The notes beneath the pieces are model-generated. The model ran no database searches and was not told the origin of the DNA. It saw only the letters and a list, made by a program, of their open reading frames with translations. Made by a program: the position numbers and the translations under genes. This document shows positions 1 through 7,461 of a stretch of DNA of 64,000 bases, piece by piece (within the stretch, counting starts at the first letter, position 1; each line of letters begins with the position of its first letter). The DNA is from Sulfurimonas sp. (GTDB lineage: Bacteria; Campylobacterota; Campylobacteria; Campylobacterales; Sulfurimonadaceae): contig JALUXP010000058.1 in NCBI GenBank assembly GCA_027013295.1, positions 1 through 64,000 of the forward strand, given 5' to 3'.

Positions 1-1002
1 GGTCAAGATGCCGCTTATTTGGCAAAGCTATTGCTTAGTAAAAATTATAAGGTGTATGGGACATACAAAAAAGAAAACGATCTTAGCTTTTGGCGGCTCC
101 AAGAGTTAGGAGTAGAGCATCATCCCCATTTGGAATTGCTAGAGTATGATTTGCTTGATTTGGATGCTACGATGGATATGTTCAAGTCACTCAAACCTGA
201 TGAGGTATATAATTTAGCTGCACAGAGTCATGTTCCAAAATCTTTTGAGGAGCCTGTAGAGACTGTTGGTGCTACTGGTTTGGGTGTGTTGCATATACTC
301 GAAGCTATCCGGTATGTAGATACAAATATAAAACTGTTTCAAGCTTCCTCTTCTGAGATATTTGGGAAAACCCACATATATCCACAAACAGAAGAGACAA
401 AGTTTTACCCTAGAAACCCTTATGGTGTCTCAAAAGCTTTTGCACACATGATGACAATCAATTATAGAGAAACTTATGGTATCTTTGCTTGCATCGGGAT
501 CCTTTACAATCATGAATCACCACTAAGGGGTGAAGCGTTTGTAACGAGGAAGATAACGAGCAGTGTCGCTAAAATTAAACTAGGGCAATTGGATGTTTTA
601 AAACTTGGCAACTTAGATGCCAAGCGTGACTGGGGCTATGCACAGGAGTATGCTCAGGCAATGCACTTGATGATGCAAGAGGAAGTCCCCCAGACATATA
701 TCTTGGCAACAAATAGGGTGCAAACTGTAAGGGACTTTGTCATAATGGCTTTTAAGGCTGTTGATATAGAGTTGGAATTTAGTGGCAGTGGTGAGAATGA
801 GTTTGCAAGAGATGTAAAAACAGGAAAAGTGGTATTAGAAGTAAATCCTATCTTTTATAGACCTTTAGAGAAGGAACTCTTGATAGGGAATCCTAAAAAG
901 ATTCAAGAGAGATTAGGCTGGCAAGCAAAAACTTCACTGGAAGAGATATGTAAGATAATGGTCGAAGCTGATTTGAAAAGGAATGTGAAACATGAGCTGT
1001 AA
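1..1002 (+). CDS. gmd: GDP-mannose 4,6-dehydratase, 5' truncated by window edge
   Basis: Short-chain dehydrogenase of nucleotide-sugar metabolism; the family converts GDP-mannose to GDP-4-keto-6-deoxymannose, precursor of fucose, rhamnose or perosamine-type sugars. The reading frame is open from base 1 (GQDAAYL, the end of the N-terminal Rossmann motif), so the TTG at 19 in the ORF track is not the start and a few residues lie upstream. YNLAAQSHV, EIFGK and the catalytic Y-K pair in PRNPYGVSKAF are visible, as is NHESPLRGEAFVTRKI, which is typical of GMD. It overlaps the next gene by 11 bp and heads a sugar cluster next to flagellar genes, which suggests flagellin or surface glycan modification. 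Another GDP-sugar epimerase/dehydratase is less likely. Confidence 0.9.
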   Translation, partial: GQDAAYLAKLLLSKNYKVYGTYKKENDLSFWRLQELGVEHHPHLELLEYDLLDLDATMDMFKSLKPDEVYNLAAQSHVPKSFEEPVETVGATGLGVLHILEAIRYVDTNIKLFQASSSEIFGKTHIYPQTEETKFYPRNPYGVSKAFAHMMTINYRETYGIFACIGILYNHESPLRGEAFVTRKITSSVAKIKLGQLDVLKLGNLDAKRDWGYAQEYAQAMHLMMQEEVPQTYILATNRVQTVRDFVIMAFKAVDIELEFSGSGENEFARDVKTGKVVLEVNPIFYRPLEKELLIGNPKKIQERLGWQAKTSLEEICKIMVEADLKRNVKHEL

Positions 1003-1843
1003 ACTTTGTTCAAGTGATAGGTTTAAATATAGAGAGGGTGAGGTTCGTGATGCAAAAGAGCTTAAAATCTTAGAGTGTGAGGAGTGCTCCCTTGTCTATC
1101 TCTCAAGTGTAGATCATATAGATGAGGAGTTTTATGAAAGCTCAAATATGCACAAAGAAGTTGACTTTCTCAAGTGGCAAAATGATACCAAAGCCGATGA
1201 TGAGAGACGCTTTGAGTTTATGGAGTCGATGATAACAAACAGGTCAGTTTTAGATTTTGGAAGTGGTAATGGTGGTTTTTTGCTTCGAGCACGAGAGGTC
1301 GCTAAAGAGGTGGTGGGTGTAGAGTTAGAAAAAGCAGTTATCCCTCACTATGAAGCCAAGGGATTAGCACTTTATGATGATTTGGAGAGTATTGATAAAA
1401 AGTTTGATTATATTACTGCTTTTCATGTGATAGAGCATCTTAAAAATCCAGAGGTCATTTTAAAAAAGATGGCTACACTTTTGAGTGATGGTGGGAAAAT
1501 TATCTTAGAAGTTCCAAACTCACAAGATGCACTCCTGAGTCTCTATGAAAACGAGGCATTTTCAAAGTTTACATACTGGAGTTGCCATCTTTATCTTTAC
1601 AATCAACATACACTTTCACTCTTAGCAAAAAAAGCATCTTTAAAGGTTGATTTTATCAAACATATCCAAAGATACCCCCTCTCAAATCATCTCTACTGGC
1701 TCTCAAAAAACAGAGCAGGTGGGCATACAAAATGGGGTAAGTTTCTTGACTCTGATGCATTAAACTCTGCATATGAGGCACAGTTAGCATCTATCGGTGC
1801 TACCGATACCATCATCGCAATGGTATCTAAGGATGCTCTATGA
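992..1843 (+). CDS. SAM-dependent methyltransferase with N-terminal Cys motif
   Basis: A 283-residue class I methyltransferase. The N-terminus has two CxxC pairs (CKLC near residue 3, CEEC near residue 29), a zinc-knuckle-like arrangement seen in sugar and small-molecule methyltransferases. The SAM-binding motif VLDFGSGNGGF follows around residues 85-96, with the acidic motif II at VGVELE. It overlaps gmd (11 bp) and the CMP-sugar synthetase (4 bp, ATGA type), so the three genes are almost certainly co-transcribed and the substrate is probably a nucleotide sugar or glycan. The exact substrate cannot be read from the sequence. Confidence 0.8.
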   Translation: MSCKLCSSDRFKYREGEVRDAKELKILECEECSLVYLSSVDHIDEEFYESSNMHKEVDFLKWQNDTKADDERRFEFMESMITNRSVLDFGSGNGGFLLRAREVAKEVVGVELEKAVIPHYEAKGLALYDDLESIDKKFDYITAFHVIEHLKNPEVILKKMATLLSDGGKIILEVPNSQDALLSLYENEAFSKFTYWSCHLYLYNQHTLSLLAKKASLKVDFIKHIQRYPLSNHLYWLSKNRAGGHTKWGKFLDSDALNSAYEAQLASIGATDTIIAMVSKDAL

Positions 1844-2508
1844 ATATAGCTTTTGTCCCTGCTCGTTGTGGAAGTAAGTCTATCCGTTTTAAAAACATCA
1901 AAGAGTTTTGTTCAAAACCTTTGATCTATTGGAGTTTGTTAGCATTAGAAAAATCTCATCTTATTGATGAGGTTTATGTTGCTAGTGATTGTGATGAGAT
2001 ACTAGATACGGTAAAGGGGTTTTCTTTTAAAAAAGTGCATCTTTATAAACGCGACAAAGAAAATGCTCAAGATGAATCATCAACAGAAGATGTAATGTTA
2101 GAGTTTTTATCGAAGTACAATTTCAAAGATGAAGATAAGTTCTTGTTAGTCCAAGCTACTTCTCCAACAACAACTTTTAAAGATATTACCAAGGCTATCA
2201 TCAAACTCAAAGAGGATAAGACAGACTCTTTACTGAGTGTAGTGAGAGAGAAAAAATTCTTTTGGGGAGATGATGCTTTGCCCATCAATTATGATTTTAA
2301 GAACCGTCCCCGTCGTCAAGATTTTAATGGGGTCTTGCTTGAAAATGGTGCATTTTATATCAATAGTGTAGGGAATATTTTACGAGATAAAAATCGTCTC
2401 AGCGGTAAGATAAGTTTTTATGAGATGCAAGATTACAATAACATAGATATAGATGAAGAGATTGACTGGGCTATAGCTGAAGAGTATATGAGAGAGTATG
2501 TCCTCTAG
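1840..2508 (+). CDS. CMP-sugar synthetase (acylneuraminate cytidylyltransferase family; NeuA/PseF/LegF-like)
   Basis: Activates a nonulosonic acid (sialic, pseudaminic or legionaminic) with CTP to give the CMP-sugar. The N-terminal nucleotide-binding motif is IAFVPARCGSKSIRFKN, with Cys where most members have Gly. Also visible are LVQATSPTT (residues ~103-111), typical of the family, and a C-terminal DIDEEIDW metal-binding segment. At 222 residues it is of normal length. It is the last gene of the glycosylation group and converges on fliD; in Campylobacterota such enzymes commonly feed flagellin glycosylation. Which nonulosonic acid it uses cannot be told from this gene alone. Confidence 0.85.
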   Translation: MNIAFVPARCGSKSIRFKNIKEFCSKPLIYWSLLALEKSHLIDEVYVASDCDEILDTVKGFSFKKVHLYKRDKENAQDESSTEDVMLEFLSKYNFKDEDKFLLVQATSPTTTFKDITKAIIKLKEDKTDSLLSVVREKKFFWGDDALPINYDFKNRPRRQDFNGVLLENGAFYINSVGNILRDKNRLSGKISFYEMQDYNNIDIDEEIDWAIAEEYMREYVL

Positions 2509-2519
2509 CTTAAGAACCA

Positions 2520-3926
2520 TCACTTTTTAGAATTTTGAGCATTGATGGTTGTCTGTAAAGAAGAAAATTTAGCTTTGATTTTACCAATAAGCCCATCATA
2601 AGAGGCAAACCTTTTTTTCATGATTTCATAACGGTCATCAAGTGAAGCTTGGGCTTTTGTAAGGTTAGTTTCTAAGTTTGTACCTTGCTTTTTCAAGTCT
2701 TTAGAAAAGTTACTTATTTGCTTGTTGTAACCTGTATATTGATTGAGTTTATTATCTATATTTGTAAACCAGCCTGGTACATTATTGCCATTTGCATCTA
2801 TGCTACCAGTAAAGAGAGCTTTTACAGAGTCTGGGTTAGCAGTTAACTTACTCTCAAAAGCGGACTTATCAAAACTCATTATTCCATGTCTGTCAATCTC
2901 TATACCATAGTCCACAAGAGAGTTATTGTCTTTATTGATGCTAGTGATTACACTGTTGAGGTCATTTTTGATACCTCGAACAAAACTATCTCCGTTGAAG
3001 ACACCTACTGCACCAGTTTGTTTATCTTTTCCAGTCATATCATCAAGGTTTTGTACAAGATCATTGTAACTCTTTACAAACAGATCTAACGCATCTGTTA
3101 AGCCCGTCGTATCTTGTTTGATCGTGATTTTTGAGATATCACCTTTGGCTTTTAGTGTAATGTGAACACCTAAGATAAGGTCACTTATCTCATTAGAGCT
3201 TCTCTTGACATCAATACCATTGTAAAGAAACTCTGCATCAGTAGGTGCTTGAACAACTTTGTAACCATCAAGATTGTTCGTCGCATTATAAGCATCAAAA
3301 TGTCCATCTAATGAACCAGAACCATTTGTCCCGTCATCTGTATCTCTTATAGTTATAGCTTGGCTGGCTCCTGTTTTGACTGAGGAGAGTATAAGTGAGT
3401 ATTTCCCAGCACTTTTTTCTAAGATAGAAGCAGATATTGTGCTGTTTGCATCATCTGTGATAGATTGTGCAAGTGCCGTAAGCGTAGTGGTGTCATCATA
3501 TTTGATCTTGTGTGTGACCCCATCGATGCTTAGATTGAGAACACCACTTTGCCCACTGGCTGCTAGGGGGCTAGTTTTGCCACTAAATTCACCAAAACTT
3601 GTAATATCTTTTTTTGCTAAAGTTTTTGTCTCAATTGTAAATGATTTTACATTTGCTCCAGTGTCAACTTTTACATTAGCCTGACCGCTAGAGTTTACCG
3701 TAACCTTGTCGAAGATGGTATCATAGCTCAGTGCCGATGCACTTGCTTTGAAGCTTTTCATGAGAGATGCTAAAAGTTTTTCTGCCTTTTGAGCTTGTTC
3801 ATTTGTTTTTATTTTTGTTTTTATCGGCTTTATGATCCTGTCGGTATCTGCTTTTTTAAGTTTATCGATCACATCAGAGTTTAACATTCCAGAGCCTAGA
3901 CCGAGTGAGCTTATACTTCCACCCAT
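2520..3926 (-). CDS. fliD: Flagellar hook-associated protein 2 (filament cap)
   Basis: FliD forms the cap at the tip of the flagellar filament and promotes flagellin polymerisation after export through the flagellar type III apparatus. The 468-residue protein has the conserved start MGGSISSLGLGSGM, an N-terminal FliD_N region, a central variable part and a C-terminal coiled-coil FliD_C region ending in QTTINAQNSKK. There is no Sec signal, as expected for flagellar export. A strong sigma-28 promoter sits 32-58 bp upstream of the ATG. fliS is divergent from it, an arrangement different from the usual fliD-fliS operon. Confidence 0.93.
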   Translation of the reverse strand: MGGSISSLGLGSGMLNSDVIDKLKKADTDRIIKPIKTKIKTNEQAQKAEKLLASLMKSFKASASALSYDTIFDKVTVNSSGQANVKVDTGANVKSFTIETKTLAKKDITSFGEFSGKTSPLAASGQSGVLNLSIDGVTHKIKYDDTTTLTALAQSITDDANSTISASILEKSAGKYSLILSSVKTGASQAITIRDTDDGTNGSGSLDGHFDAYNATNNLDGYKVVQAPTDAEFLYNGIDVKRSSNEISDLILGVHITLKAKGDISKITIKQDTTGLTDALDLFVKSYNDLVQNLDDMTGKDKQTGAVGVFNGDSFVRGIKNDLNSVITSINKDNNSLVDYGIEIDRHGIMSFDKSAFESKLTANPDSVKALFTGSIDANGNNVPGWFTNIDNKLNQYTGYNKQISNFSKDLKKQGTNLETNLTKAQASLDDRYEIMKKRFASYDGLIGKIKAKFSSLQTTINAQNSKK

Positions 3927-3957
3927 AAAAAATCCTTTCTTACTATATTATCTTATT

Positions 3958-3984
3958 ATATCGGTAATTTGTTGATAAACTTTA
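3958..3984 (-). promoter_or_regulatory. Sigma-28 (FliA) promoter of fliD
   Basis: On the minus strand the sequence reads TAAAGTTT, then 11 bases, then ACCGATAT. The classic flagellar sigma-28 consensus is TAAAGTTT-N11-GCCGATAA, so the -35 is exact and the -10 differs at two positions. The fliD ATG (3926) lies about 25 bases after the expected start site. This places fliD in the late, FliA-dependent flagellar class. Confidence 0.85.
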
Positions 3985-4092
3985 AACAACTTTTGTTCCA
4001 TAAATTTTTTATTGCAATATGCTAAAGAAAATAATATGCATGCCGATATACACCCAATGAAAGAATCAAACAGTGATATAAAAGGATCTAAA

Positions 4093-4464
4093 ATGTATGG
4101 CAACTTAGCACATGATACTTACGCTCAAAACAATATAGGTATTGAGTCACCAACTAAACTTATTGAGATGCTGTATGAAGGGGTTCTTCGTTTTAATGCA
4201 CAAGCAAAAAAATCGATAAAAGATTCAAATATTGAAAAAAAAGTTTACTGGATAAATCGTTCTATTGCTATCGTTACCGAATTGTTGTCAATATTAGATA
4301 TAAGACAAGGAGAGGTCGCTGAGTATTTAGATGGTCTTTACCAATACGAGATTAAACTTCTTACAGAAGCTATAGTAGATGAAGATATCGCAAAACTTGA
4401 TGAAGTAAGTGGTGTCTTTAAAGGACTCCTAGAAGCATGGAGAGAAACAACAAATGTGGCTTAA
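4093..4464 (+). CDS. fliS: Flagellar export chaperone FliS
   Basis: FliS binds the C-terminus of newly made flagellin in the cytoplasm and keeps it unpolymerised until export. The conserved AYxxY-like start (HDTYAQNNIGIESPTKLIEMLYEGVLRF) and the helical bundle pattern are clear. The ORF track starts at a TTG at 4012, but the ATG at 4093 has AAAGGA six bases upstream and gives a 123-residue protein, the usual FliS size, so I prefer it. The stop overlaps the start of the next gene by 11 bp. It is divergent from fliD. Confidence 0.88.
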   Translation: MYGNLAHDTYAQNNIGIESPTKLIEMLYEGVLRFNAQAKKSIKDSNIEKKVYWINRSIAIVTELLSILDIRQGEVAEYLDGLYQYEIKLLTEAIVDEDIAKLDEVSGVFKGLLEAWRETTNVA

Positions 4465-4708
4465 AGAATTACAAATTGCAATCATTGAAAAAAACACTAA
4501 TGAGATAGATAGATTGGTTGAGTGTATGCCGATGTACGAGAAGATGGAAGATATGCAATCAGCGGCATCTTTGTTAAAAGAAGCTAACAAGTTAATGATG
4601 ACACTCAAAGAAGAAACAGCTGAATCTATGAGTAAAATTAAAAAAACAAAAGATTTTTTAGACGCTACGCATTCAAAAAATTCATCCCTTTTTGATTCCA
4701 AAATTTAA
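4454..4708 (+). CDS. Small helical protein downstream of fliS, possible FliT-like chaperone
   Basis: An 84-residue, mostly helical, charged protein with no signal peptide or membrane segment. Its start lies inside the end of fliS (11 bp overlap), so translation is probably coupled. In other bacteria this position is often held by fliT, a chaperone for FliD; size and predicted helicity fit, but there is no recognisable sequence motif. Its 3' end overlaps the convergent SDR gene by 27 bp. Function is inferred from context only. Confidence 0.6.
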   Translation: MWLKELQIAIIEKNTNEIDRLVECMPMYEKMEDMQSAASLLKEANKLMMTLKEETAESMSKIKKTKDFLDATHSKNSSLFDSKI

Positions 4709-5371
4709 AGAGCGGATTGTATATTCACTTACAACTGCACCTTTTCTCATACTGAGTATGTGCTCAAGAGCATCTGCTATGTCAGATGCAAGTAGTTTTT
4801 CATTTTCCTTTTCACTCACATCAAATCTTAGTGCATCATAAAAATTAGTCTGTGTCATGTCTGGATTGATATTTGTAACACTAAGATTGGTTTTACGCGT
4901 CTCTTCAAAAAGTGAATCCCCAAAGGCTTTAAGACCTGATTTTGTTGCACTGTAGACCCCTGCAAACTTTGATGCTCTAAGTGCCTCGATGGAGTTGATG
5001 TTGATGAGATAACCATCATTTTTTTTGAGTGAACGAAGTAGGGCATTGGCAAGGAGTAGGGGGGTAGTGAGGTTTAAAAAAATCATCTGAGTGATAGTTG
5101 ATGCCTTAAGCTCTTCATGGGGTTCAAAGACACCAAAACCTGCACAGTTTACCAAAAGCTTAATCTCTTCACCTCTGAGTTTTTCTATGGCTTGAAATGT
5201 GCCTTTTTCTTGAGAAAGATCTGCTTGGATCGCAGTGAAGTTTTTTACGGATAGCTCTTTTATGCTTACCATTCTACTTATGCCAATTACTTCCCACCCT
5301 AGGTTCAAAAGCCTCTGAGTGATTGCTTTTCCTATGCCACTACTTGAGCCAGTTACTACCGCTTTATCCAT
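4682..5371 (-). CDS. SDR-family NAD(P)-dependent oxidoreductase
   Basis: A 229-residue classical short-chain dehydrogenase. The cofactor motif TGSSSGIGKAI is at residues ~7-17, NCAGFG near residue 75, and the catalytic Ser and YSATKSG (Tyr-x-x-x-Lys) near residues 135-145. The substrate is unknown; the nearest named relatives would be YdfG-type dehydrogenases. The start overlaps the end of the upstream nucleosidase-like gene by 8 bp, so the two form a small operon. The 3' end overlaps the convergent small gene after fliS. Confidence 0.85.
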   Translation of the reverse strand: MDKAVVTGSSSGIGKAITQRLLNLGWEVIGISRMVSIKELSVKNFTAIQADLSQEKGTFQAIEKLRGEEIKLLVNCAGFGVFEPHEELKASTITQMIFLNLTTPLLLANALLRSLKKNDGYLININSIEALRASKFAGVYSATKSGLKAFGDSLFEETRKTNLSVTNINPDMTQTNFYDALRFDVSEKENEKLLASDIADALEHILSMRKGAVVSEYTIRSLNFGIKKG

Positions 5372-5855
5372 TGAGAATCTCCATTATTGTATCTATCTGA
5401 GAGTAGATAAGTTTTTTTGTTTTGTCTTTTGTCACTTTTGAGGGTTCAAAGTGATCGCTTACAACTTTAAAAATATAACTATTTTTAAACCCTTGACTTG
5501 CTTGGCTAAAACCATATGATTCCATATCTACAGCATCATAAAGGTTTGTATGTTCAAGAGCTTCATCTACACAAGTGAGAATTTTTTGAGTTCCATTGAT
5601 GCACTGTGTAGCAGTATCTACCTGCAATAACTCACCAATATCAAAAGCATCTGATGCCCCGCAGATTCCTACATTAACAAGGGTATCGTTTTCTTTGAGT
5701 TGTGCGGATAAAATCTTCATCGTATTGTACATATTTTTAGTACCAATACCACTTATAATTACAGAATATAAAGTATTGGACTTTGAGGCATCTAGTTTAT
5801 ACTTTTCTATAAATGCTTGTGCTTCTGATTTTGTTGCAGTTATGATATATGTCAT
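5364..5855 (-). CDS. Short nucleoside phosphorylase/nucleosidase-like protein (PNP_UDP family)
   Basis: At 163 residues this is much shorter than MTA/SAH nucleosidases (~230). The C-terminal catalytic segment is recognisable: VDMESYGFSQA followed by FKVVSDHFEP corresponds to the family's VEMEGAA and ISD motifs with the catalytic Glu and Asp. The N-terminal half has IVISGIGTKN and NVGICGA, matching the phosphate/ribose-binding strands. The middle of the fold appears shortened. It may be a futalosine- or MTA-nucleosidase relative with a different role. It is co-transcribed with the SDR gene. Confidence 0.65.
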   Translation of the reverse strand: MTYIITATKSEAQAFIEKYKLDASKSNTLYSVIISGIGTKNMYNTMKILSAQLKENDTLVNVGICGASDAFDIGELLQVDTATQCINGTQKILTCVDEALEHTNLYDAVDMESYGFSQASQGFKNSYIFKVVSDHFEPSKVTKDKTKKLIYSQIDTIMEILNG

Positions 5856-5874
5856 TTTTTTTCTTTTAAATTTA

Positions 5875-5883
5875 TGATAGAAT
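5875..5883 (+). promoter_or_regulatory. Extended -10 promoter candidate for the Hpt gene
   Basis: TGATAGAAT is a TGn-extended -10 element, with the Hpt ATG 28 bp downstream and an AGGAG Shine-Dalgarno between. It lies in the short divergent gap between the nucleosidase-like and Hpt genes. No -35 match is visible. Confidence 0.4.
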
Positions 5884-5911
5884 TATGACATAATAATAGG
5901 AGCAATACCAT

Positions 5912-6250
5912 ATGCCAATTTTAAAAGCAGATTATTCTAGTATAAGTCATGAAGAGATGGCAGCTAGTATAGGGCTAAGCATAAAACATATCCCAATACT
6001 TATAGAAAGTTTTCTCCAAGAGAGTCAACCTGCAATACTAAGTCTTAAAGAGGCTATCGAAGTCAACGATTTTGACTCTATCCATCGCTATGCACACTTT
6101 ATCAAAGGGAGTGCAGGAAATCTAAAGTTCAACGAAGTCTATGAGATGTCAAAAGAGATGGAATTTGCTGCTACAGATAAAAAAACAAATTTTGATTATC
6201 TTGCTTATTTTGATGCCATAGAAACAGCAATCTCTACTCTAAAATCTTAG
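5912..6250 (+). CDS. Hpt (histidine phosphotransfer) domain protein
   Basis: A 112-residue, single-domain, all-helical protein. RYAHFIKGSAGNLKF (residues ~51-65) holds the phosphorylatable His in the canonical HxxKGxxxxxG context. It probably relays phosphoryl groups between a hybrid histidine kinase and a response regulator; neither partner is adjacent. AGGAG precedes the ATG. It is followed directly by the SRP RNA. Confidence 0.85.
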   Translation: MPILKADYSSISHEEMAASIGLSIKHIPILIESFLQESQPAILSLKEAIEVNDFDSIHRYAHFIKGSAGNLKFNEVYEMSKEMEFAATDKKTNFDYLAYFDAIETAISTLKS

Positions 6251-6276
6251 TAAAACAATAATTAAGTTTTATTTGC

Positions 6277-6282
6277 TATAAT
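6277..6282 (+). promoter_or_regulatory. -10 element of the SRP RNA promoter
   Basis: A perfect TATAAT (in GCTATAATTTC) lies about 8 bp before the first paired base of the SRP RNA. No clear -35 is present, which is common for sigma-70 promoters of this phylum. Confidence 0.6.
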
Positions 6283-6289
6283 TTCATCG

Positions 6290-6397
6290 CTTCTCTTTAG
6301 ACCTGTGCAATGGTTACTTAAGACAATGTGTCAGGGTAGGAATACAGCAGCACACCTTATTTAGTTATGTGCCGCAGGTATCTGGAGGGGAGTCTTC
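6290..6397 (+). ncRNA. ffs: Signal recognition particle RNA (4.5S type)
   Basis: The conserved apical hairpin is visible as GTCAGGGTAGGAATACAGCA, the bacterial SRP tetraloop/asymmetric-loop signature that binds the M domain of Ffh. The flanks form the long closing stem: CTCTTTAG (6293-6300) pairs fully, with G-U pairs, with CTGGAGGG (6382-6389), and ACCTGTGC continues inward against GCCGCAGGT. A T-run (6399-6404) follows as a likely terminator. Its partner Ffh is encoded at 62929 in the same window. End coordinates are good to a few bases. Confidence 0.9.
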
Positions 6398-6437
6398 CTT
6401 TTTTCAATCTCATATCTAAAATTTAATCTTTTTCCAC

Positions 6438-6443
6438 TATAAT
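6438..6443 (+). promoter_or_regulatory. -10 element upstream of the T2SS operon
   Basis: TATAAT within CACTATAATAAT lies 30 bp before the preferred gspG ATG, with an AAAAGGTG ribosome binding site between. It is the only strong -10 between the SRP RNA and gspG and would drive the whole type II secretion operon. Confidence 0.5.
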
Positions 6444-6472
6444 AATAAAATATAAATTAAAAGGTGTTTTTC

Positions 6473-6907
6473 ATGCAAAATAAAAGAAACAAGTCAGGTT
6501 TTTCTCTCATCGAGTTAATGATAGTTATTGTCATTTTAGGGCTTTTAGCAGCGATGGTTATGCCAGCTTTAACGGGAAAAGGTGAAGAAGCAAAAAGGGA
6601 TCTGGTCTGTGTGCAGATGAAATCACTCTACAATGGTGCACTTGATATGTTTAAACTCAACAACTCATTGTACCCATCTACGGAAGAGGGTTTAGCCGCT
6701 CTTGTAAAAAATCCTGATGAGGAGAAATACCCAAACTACTCTTCAAATGGTTATCTTAAAGACAATAAAATGCCAAAAGATTCATGGGGTGATGAGTTTA
6801 TCTATATCAATGATGAAGGTACTATTGAGATCATCTCTCTTGGTGCTGATAGAAAAGAGGGTGGCACTAAAGAGTCTAAAGATATCAAGATGAGTGAGTG
6901 TAAATAG
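6473..6907 (+). CDS. gspG: Type II secretion major pseudopilin GspG
   Basis: Major pseudopilin of the T2SS: it polymerises into the periplasmic piston that pushes folded substrates through the secretin. The prepilin signal KSGFSLIELMIVIVILG has the G-F cleavage site and Glu at +5. The C-terminus carries the GspG features YPSTEEGLAAL and PKDSWGDEFIY (calcium-binding loop region). The ORF track begins at GTG 6464, but ATG 6473 has AAGGTG at good spacing and gives 144 residues, normal for GspG. It is the first gene of a twelve-gene operon. Confidence 0.92.
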   Translation: MQNKRNKSGFSLIELMIVIVILGLLAAMVMPALTGKGEEAKRDLVCVQMKSLYNGALDMFKLNNSLYPSTEEGLAALVKNPDEEKYPNYSSNGYLKDNKMPKDSWGDEFIYINDEGTIEIISLGADRKEGGTKESKDIKMSECK

Positions 6908-6912
6908 CGGAG

Positions 6913-7461
6913 ATGTCTTCTTTTCAGGGCAAAAATAAACATGCCTTTTCTTTGATGGAACTTCTCATTGTAGTGCTTATCGTTGGTGTTGTTTATACTT
7001 TAGCTGTGAGTAATTTTCAAAATATAAAAGAGGGCAAAATAAAACCAACGCTTTTAACTTTGGAGCGTAACCTTGGAGATATCAAGCATGACAAAGAGGT
7101 AAAGCTCATCTGTTTAGATAATTGCGATAGTTGTTTTGTGCAGGTGGATGGCGTCTTGGATACAAATGCTAGTAAGTTGTTTGAAGAGTTTATTGACCCT
7201 AGTGTTAAGGTGTATCATTTTAATCCCAATACTGGGTTTAATGAGATTCAACAAGCAGTTTATTTTAACAAAGAAAATGTATCGCAAGATATTTGCTTCT
7301 CCTTAGCTGTCGATAAACAAGGGGTAAGTGATCAAGTGGTTGTGGAGTATAAGGATAAAGTGTATGACTTTACAACCTATTTTGAACCTACAAAAGTCTA
7401 TGCATCTACCTCTGAGATGATGGATGCAAAACAAAAACTCATCAATGAGGTCATACAGTGA
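6913..7461 (+). CDS. Minor pseudopilin, GspH-like
   Basis: A 182-residue prepilin-like protein with class III signal KHAFSLMELLIVVLIVG: Ala rather than Gly precedes the cleavage site and Glu is at +5. The rest is a soluble beta-rich domain with an LICLDNCDSCF segment (three Cys) that could form a disulfide. Position directly after gspG fits gspH, but the globular part has no motif I can match. It overlaps gspF by 4 bp (GTGA). Confidence 0.7.
   Translation: MSSFQGKNKHAFSLMELLIVVLIVGVVYTLAVSNFQNIKEGKIKPTLLTLERNLGDIKHDKEVKLICLDNCDSCFVQVDGVLDTNASKLFEEFIDPSVKVYHFNPNTGFNEIQQAVYFNKENVSQDICFSLAVDKQGVSDQVVVEYKDKVYDFTTYFEPTKVYASTSEMMDAKQKLINEVIQ

Noticed and set aside
4429-4701. 90-residue hydrophobic ORF antisense to the FliT-like gene
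   Set aside because: The plus frame is coupled to fliS and has a better start; the minus frame overlaps fliS and the SDR end.
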